From Desulfobacteraceae bacterium (GTDB taxonomy: Bacteria > Desulfobacterota > Desulfobacteria > Desulfobacterales > Desulfobacteraceae), in contig QZLA01000165.1 in NCBI GenBank assembly GCA_004796375.1, positions 1 through 59,013 of the forward strand: a stretch of DNA of 59,013 nucleotides, written 5' to 3'. The notes beneath the pieces were generated by a model that was given only the letters and a program-made list of their open reading frames with translations, ran no database searches and was not told the origin of the DNA. A program made the translations under genes and the position numbers. Shown one piece after another: positions 54,986-59,013 of this stretch; positions within the stretch are counted from its first letter, which is position 1, and every line of letters begins with the position of its first letter.

Positions 54986-57900
54986 AACAGGGAGTCCGGC
55001 GCGGCATACGGTCCGGCAGACCCTGCATTTCAGGATTAATCTCCTGTTTTTTTTGTTGATGCTCTCCTTGTCCATTATCATCGTGGTGGTGGTTCAAACC
55101 ATCGGTAAAGCCTCCATGGTCAAGGAGAATTACCGGTTTATCGACCAGAAGGGGCAGACCATTATTACCCGCCTGGGTCAGTATACCAGCTACGTTGAAG
55201 CCAAAGCAAAGGCCCTGGCCAATATGGCCCTGATTATTCCCAGAGACAATCAACGATACCGCCGGGCGGTTTATGATATCATTTATCGCAAAGAATCCAG
55301 TTTCCGGATTGCCGGCGGCGGCGTGTGGCCCGAACCCTATGCATTTGATCCTGATATCGAGCGCAAAAGTTTTTTCTGGGGACATAATCAAAACAATCAA
55401 CCCCTGTTTTTTGATGATTACAACAATCCCGGGGGGCCCGGGTATCACCATGAGGAATGGTATGTTCCCGCCCGGTTTCTTGACCCCTCCGGCGCCTACT
55501 GGTCCAGGTCCTATGTAGATCCGTATTCCAGTGAGCCCATGGTCACCTGCACGGTGCCGATTGTTGAAAAGGGGCAGTTCTGGGGCGCCGGGACCATTGA
55601 TTTGAAATTGAACCATCTTCAAACCTTCCTCCACAGGGAGGCTGCGGCGTTAAACGGATATATATTTGCCGTGGACCGGAACAATACGTTTCTATCATTT
55701 CCGGATGCGGATATGATTAAGGTACTGACGCCATACGGGTCAAAGGCCGGCAAGTGGAAATATCTCTCCGCTCGGCAGCTGGCCGGGAAGCATGCGCAGT
55801 TTGCCCCGGTTGTCGAGGTTCTGGAGCATATCTCCCAGCGCGCCGTGTACCGGAAGGATGCTACATTTCCTGATCGGGCTGAGCTGGCAGAACAGATCTC
55901 ATCCATGAGCCGGGAGGTCACCCTGTTGGAGGCACAGCGCATTGCCGCATCAATCCGGGCCAGGTCATCACTGGAAGATTTGCACGGTATCGCGCAGACA
56001 AACAATAAAGAGGGTCAGGAGAATGAGGGGGGGGGCTTGAATATTCACCCCATCATTCTTGAAAAGGATTTCATCCTGAACCAGAAATCGGCGGCCTTTG
56101 TTTTTTTAATGCCGGGAACAGACTGGAAGGTGGTGATCGTTGTTCCGTTTTCCAGGATCACCGGTGTGAGCGATACCATTTCATTGCAGATTCTGGCATG
56201 TCTCTCCCTGGGCATGATGATCTGTGTACTGATCGCCTACCTGTATATCCGGTCTGCCCTGGTTCTGCCGCTCAAAGTCATGACACGGCAGTTGATGAAA
56301 ACGACTGAACCGGGCATGGCACAACACATCGCCCTTCCCGAGAGTCATCAAAATGAACTGGGCGACCTGGCATTCTGGTTTAACCGGCGGGCCGAAGCGC
56401 TGGAGGCCAGCGAAAATCTGACAGGCACCCTGTTTGCCATCGCCAATGCCGTCAACACCACATTAAATCTGGATGAACTCTATAAACAGGTGCATACGCT
56501 TCTGGGCAGCGTGCTTGATGTCACCAATTTTTATATCGCCACGGTCAGTGAGGATAAGCGCACCCTCTTTTTTCCCTATTTCGTGGATACGGTCGATCAA
56601 CGAATCGAAAAACTCGATAACTTTAATCCGGATCATTCGATCACCGGTTTTGTGGTGTCAAACCGCAGGGCCATCTTGCTGGATGAACGGGCACTCAAGG
56701 ACTATTCCCACCAGGGAAGGACCAAAGGTGCCCTGCCCCTGGTCTGGATGGGTGCACCCCTGATTGTCAGGGAAGAGGTGATCGGGGTGATTGCCGTACA
56801 AAGCTATACCCACGCCGATCTCTACACTGAACAGGATCTACAGGTCCTGAGTGCGATCTCTGACCAGGTGGCCATCGCCATTGACCGCAAGCAGAAGGAG
56901 GATGAGCTTCGAAGCAGAGAACAGCGGTATCGGCACCTTTTCAACCATGCGCCTGCAGGCATGTATGAGATTGACTTTGTTAACCGGAAATTCACTGAAG
57001 TCAATGCCGTCTTATGTCAGTATCTCGGGTATACCGAAAAAGAACTTCTCTCCATGGATCCGGTGGAACTGCTGACCGAGGAAAGCAAAGAGGCGTTCAT
57101 GGATGGATACCGGCGCGTGATGCGCGGCGAAAGGATATCAGATGAAGTGGAATACAATGTGATTGCAAAAAACGGCAGCACGCTGTGCGTCCTTTTGAAC
57201 ACGGATTTTGTGTATGAGGGGAGCCGGCTGCTCCGGGCGCATGTTGTGGCCCATAATATCACCGAGCGGAAGAAAATCGAGGAGATGATCATTCAGTCGG
57301 AAAAGATGATGTCCGTTGGGGGTCTGGCCGCAGGGATGGCGCATGAGATCAACAATCCCCTGGCCGGGATGATGCAGAATGCCCAGGTGATCCAGAATCG
57401 ACTGACCCGGACCATGGCCCAGAATGAAACCGCGGCAGCCGCATGCGGAACCTCCATGGCGTCCATTAAAAAATTCATGGAAAAAAGAGGAATCCTGGAG
57501 CTGCTGCAAAGTATTCATGATGCCGGCAGCCGGGCCGCAAAAATCATAGAGAATATGCTCTCTTTTGCACGAAAAGGGGATTCTGAAAAACAGCAGACCC
57601 GGCTGGATGAATTGATCGACAAGACCATCGATCTGGCCCAGAGCGATTATGACCTGAAACGATCATATGATTTCAGGAAAATCAAGATCCTAAAGGTGTA
57701 TGCAGCTGATTTGCCAAAAGTGATGTGTGAGGCCAGTAAAATTCAACAGGTGATTTTCAATATCATTAAAAATGCGTCAGAAGCGCTGGCACAGGTTAAA
57801 AATTCTGTCAAGGCGCCCTGTATCACCTTCCGGCTTTTCAAGGAGGGGCATATGGCCTGTATTGAAATTGAAGATAACGGGCCGGGTATTGATTATGACA

Positions 57901-58097
57901 CTAAAAAGCGGGTGTTTGAACCGTTTTACACCACAAAAAGCGTGGACAAAGGAACAGGACTCGGTTTGTCCGTATCCTATTTTATTGTTGTTGACGAGCA
58001 TAAAGGGCTGCTTGAGGTGGAATCGGCTGCAGGCCAGGGGACCGTATTTAAAATCAAGCTGCCGATCTTTACTGTGGAGAATAACAGGACCGGTTAG
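54957..58097 (+). CDS. Membrane sensor histidine kinase: dCache-HAMP-GAF-PAS
   Basis: 1046 residues from the ATG at 54957 (an ATG at 54948 is possible). An N-terminal helix (about 26-47) and a second helix (about 410-437) flank a large periplasmic dCache-type sensor (GVWPEPYAF, WSRSYVDPYSSEPMVTCTVPI). HAMP, GAF (about 495-640) and PAS (about 650-770) follow. The phospho-acceptor is in AAGMAHEINNPLAG, and the ATPase boxes are NIIKNASEAL, DNGPGI and GTGLGLSV. It has no receiver domain. dCache sensors usually bind amino acids or other small organic acids. Confidence 0.88.
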   Translation: MKTGIGSHHKTGSPARHTVRQTLHFRINLLFFLLMLSLSIIIVVVVQTIGKASMVKENYRFIDQKGQTIITRLGQYTSYVEAKAKALANMALIIPRDNQRYRRAVYDIIYRKESSFRIAGGGVWPEPYAFDPDIERKSFFWGHNQNNQPLFFDDYNNPGGPGYHHEEWYVPARFLDPSGAYWSRSYVDPYSSEPMVTCTVPIVEKGQFWGAGTIDLKLNHLQTFLHREAAALNGYIFAVDRNNTFLSFPDADMIKVLTPYGSKAGKWKYLSARQLAGKHAQFAPVVEVLEHISQRAVYRKDATFPDRAELAEQISSMSREVTLLEAQRIAASIRARSSLEDLHGIAQTNNKEGQENEGGGLNIHPIILEKDFILNQKSAAFVFLMPGTDWKVVIVVPFSRITGVSDTISLQILACLSLGMMICVLIAYLYIRSALVLPLKVMTRQLMKTTEPGMAQHIALPESHQNELGDLAFWFNRRAEALEASENLTGTLFAIANAVNTTLNLDELYKQVHTLLGSVLDVTNFYIATVSEDKRTLFFPYFVDTVDQRIEKLDNFNPDHSITGFVVSNRRAILLDERALKDYSHQGRTKGALPLVWMGAPLIVREEVIGVIAVQSYTHADLYTEQDLQVLSAISDQVAIAIDRKQKEDELRSREQRYRHLFNHAPAGMYEIDFVNRKFTEVNAVLCQYLGYTEKELLSMDPVELLTEESKEAFMDGYRRVMRGERISDEVEYNVIAKNGSTLCVLLNTDFVYEGSRLLRAHVVAHNITERKKIEEMIIQSEKMMSVGGLAAGMAHEINNPLAGMMQNAQVIQNRLTRTMAQNETAAAACGTSMASIKKFMEKRGILELLQSIHDAGSRAAKIIENMLSFARKGDSEKQQTRLDELIDKTIDLAQSDYDLKRSYDFRKIKILKVYAADLPKVMCEASKIQQVIFNIIKNASEALAQVKNSVKAPCITFRLFKEGHMACIEIEDNGPGIDYDTKKRVFEPFYTTKSVDKGTGLGLSVSYFIVVDEHKGLLEVESAAGQGTVFKIKLPIFTVENNRTG

Positions 58098-58106
58098 AGG
58101 AGGGGG

Positions 58107-58898
58107 ATGGCACAAAAACCGACGTACCAGGAGCTGGAGCAGCAGGTAAAAGATCTTGAAAAGTACCGGGATATGCATGGATTGCTGCGGTTAATGGCAG
58201 ACAACGTACCGGATATGATCTGGGCAAAGGATATCGAAGATAAATATCTCTTCGCCAACCAGGCAATCTGTGACAAGCTGCTTCACAGTGACTCAACCAG
58301 CGAACCCGTGGGAAAAACAGATATGTTTTTTGCACGCCGTGAGCGAGAGAGCGGGTTTGACCATACTTTTGGCGAGATATGCGTCAATTCAGACGCGGTG
58401 GTAAAAAAGAACAATCGGCCCGGGCGATTTTTGGAGGATGGGCTGGTGCGGGGCAGGTATCTTGCGCTGGATGTTCACAAAGCCCCTTTTTACAACGAAA
58501 AGGGCGAGATGATCGGTACCGTCGGGTGCGGCCGGGATGTCACCCAGGAACTGGAAATGAACCGCCGGCTCAAGGAGAGTGAGGAGCGGTTCAGGGAAAT
58601 CATCGAAGACGTTTCTGAAATTGGCATCCAGGGATATGATGAAAACCGTCGTGTGACTTTCTGGAATAAAGCCAGTGAAACGATTTACGGGTACAGCGAA
58701 GCGGAAGCTCACGGGCAGGCACTTGAAGATTTGATTATTCCGGATGTCATGAAGGATGATGTGATCCGCCTGCATCGGCTCTGGCTGGAGAAGGGTGAAA
58801 AAATACCTGCGGGTGAACTGGTGCTGATCAACAAATACGGGCAGGATGTGCATGTGTTTTCTTCCCATGTGATGCATGAGACCGCTGCGGGGCAGTGA
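58107..58898 (+). pseudogene. PAS-domain histidine kinase truncated by a deletion/frameshift
   Basis: 263 codons: a coiled coil (1-22) and two PAS domains (about 25-145 and 150-255), then an abrupt stop just after HVFSSHVMHET. The reading frame immediately after the stop, shifted by one, continues with histidine-kinase sequence (ELVKQILSFSRQSEQKR). The phospho-acceptor region, about 80-100 residues that normally sit between these two parts, is missing. The simplest reading is a deletion that broke the gene. It follows the big kinase by 9 bases. Confidence 0.65.
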
Positions 58899-59013
58899 GC
58901 TGGTCAAGCAGATCCTCTCCTTTTCCCGGCAATCTGAGCAGAAGCGGCTGCCGGTCAAGTTTCAACTGATTCTGAAAGAGGTGATCAAGCTCTGCCGGTC
59001 AACCATTCCGGCC
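58876..59013 (+). pseudogene. Kinase remnant in the shifted frame, cut by window edge
   Basis: From the ATG at 58876 the frame reads MRPLRGSELVKQILSFSRQ and then KRLPVKFQLILKEV. This is the segment after the HisKA His in hybrid kinases, leading into the ATPase domain. It overlaps the PAS frame and runs off the right edge. It is probably the downstream half of the same broken gene. The ATG has no evident ribosome site. Confidence 0.55.

Overview
The window looks like chromosome from a mesophilic, anaerobic Gram-negative bacterium, most likely a sulfate-reducing deltaproteobacterium of the Desulfobacteraceae type. The pointers are a periplasmic four-haem class III cytochrome c, SelB, large multi-domain sensor kinases, LPS-sugar genes and moderate GC. 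This placement is inference; there is no rRNA or other phylogenetic marker. I see no CRISPR array, phage, transposase or rRNA. One tRNA gene (His) is present.

Layout, left to right. (1) 1-4.2 kb: the cut end of a SpoU RNA methyltransferase, an unknown protein behind a very good sigma-28 (flagellar) promoter, a tetrahaem cytochrome, an OsmC-like protein, a zinc-ribbon mini-protein and a lipoprotein-type metallo-beta-lactamase-fold hydrolase. (2) 4.4-7.7 kb: a three-gene unit of a radical SAM/B12-type enzyme, a GNAT-like acyltransferase and an enolase-superfamily epimerase/cycloisomerase. (3) 7.7-13.2 kb, minus strand: a tightly overlapping operon of a FadR-like regulator, a GlpD-like flavoprotein, an FGGY kinase and an alkyl-DHAP-synthase-like flavoenzyme. 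A FadR-like box lies on its promoter. I propose it handles alkylglycerol (ether-lipid) headgroups; this is the best candidate here for an undescribed system. (4) 13.4-23.7 kb: AsmA-family protein, two secreted proteins, a YkgJ-type cysteine-cluster protein, an orphan DNA methyltransferase and a Wzx-like flippase. (5) 23.8-30.4 kb: signalling block with a kinase/lipoprotein/sigma-54 regulator operon laid out like GlrK-QseG-GlrR, a GGDEF protein with a ruined active site, and a PAS-GAF kinase ending in a cysteine cluster. (6) 30.4-33.9 kb: tRNA-His, a 54-residue membrane protein, selB and an iron-type alcohol dehydrogenase.

(7) 33.9-47.9 kb: a complete glycerol regulon around a 347-bp AT-rich divergent control region. 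To the left run the glycerol ABC transporter glpS-T-P-Q-U-V, a chemoreceptor, a DeoR/GlpR-type regulator and a zinc-ribbon mini-protein. To the right run glpA, glpB and glpK. The cell would sense and swim toward glycerol, import it, phosphorylate it and oxidise it to DHAP. (8) 48-50.3 kb: HemW and a second radical SAM protein with unusual cysteine spacing. (9) 50.5-53.5 kb: kdnA-kdnB-kdsB, the pathway to CMP-8-amino-Kdo for LPS. (10) 53.5-59 kb: a family-3 solute-binding protein, an acidic unknown protein, a 1046-residue sensor kinase and a broken PAS histidine kinase that runs off the right edge.
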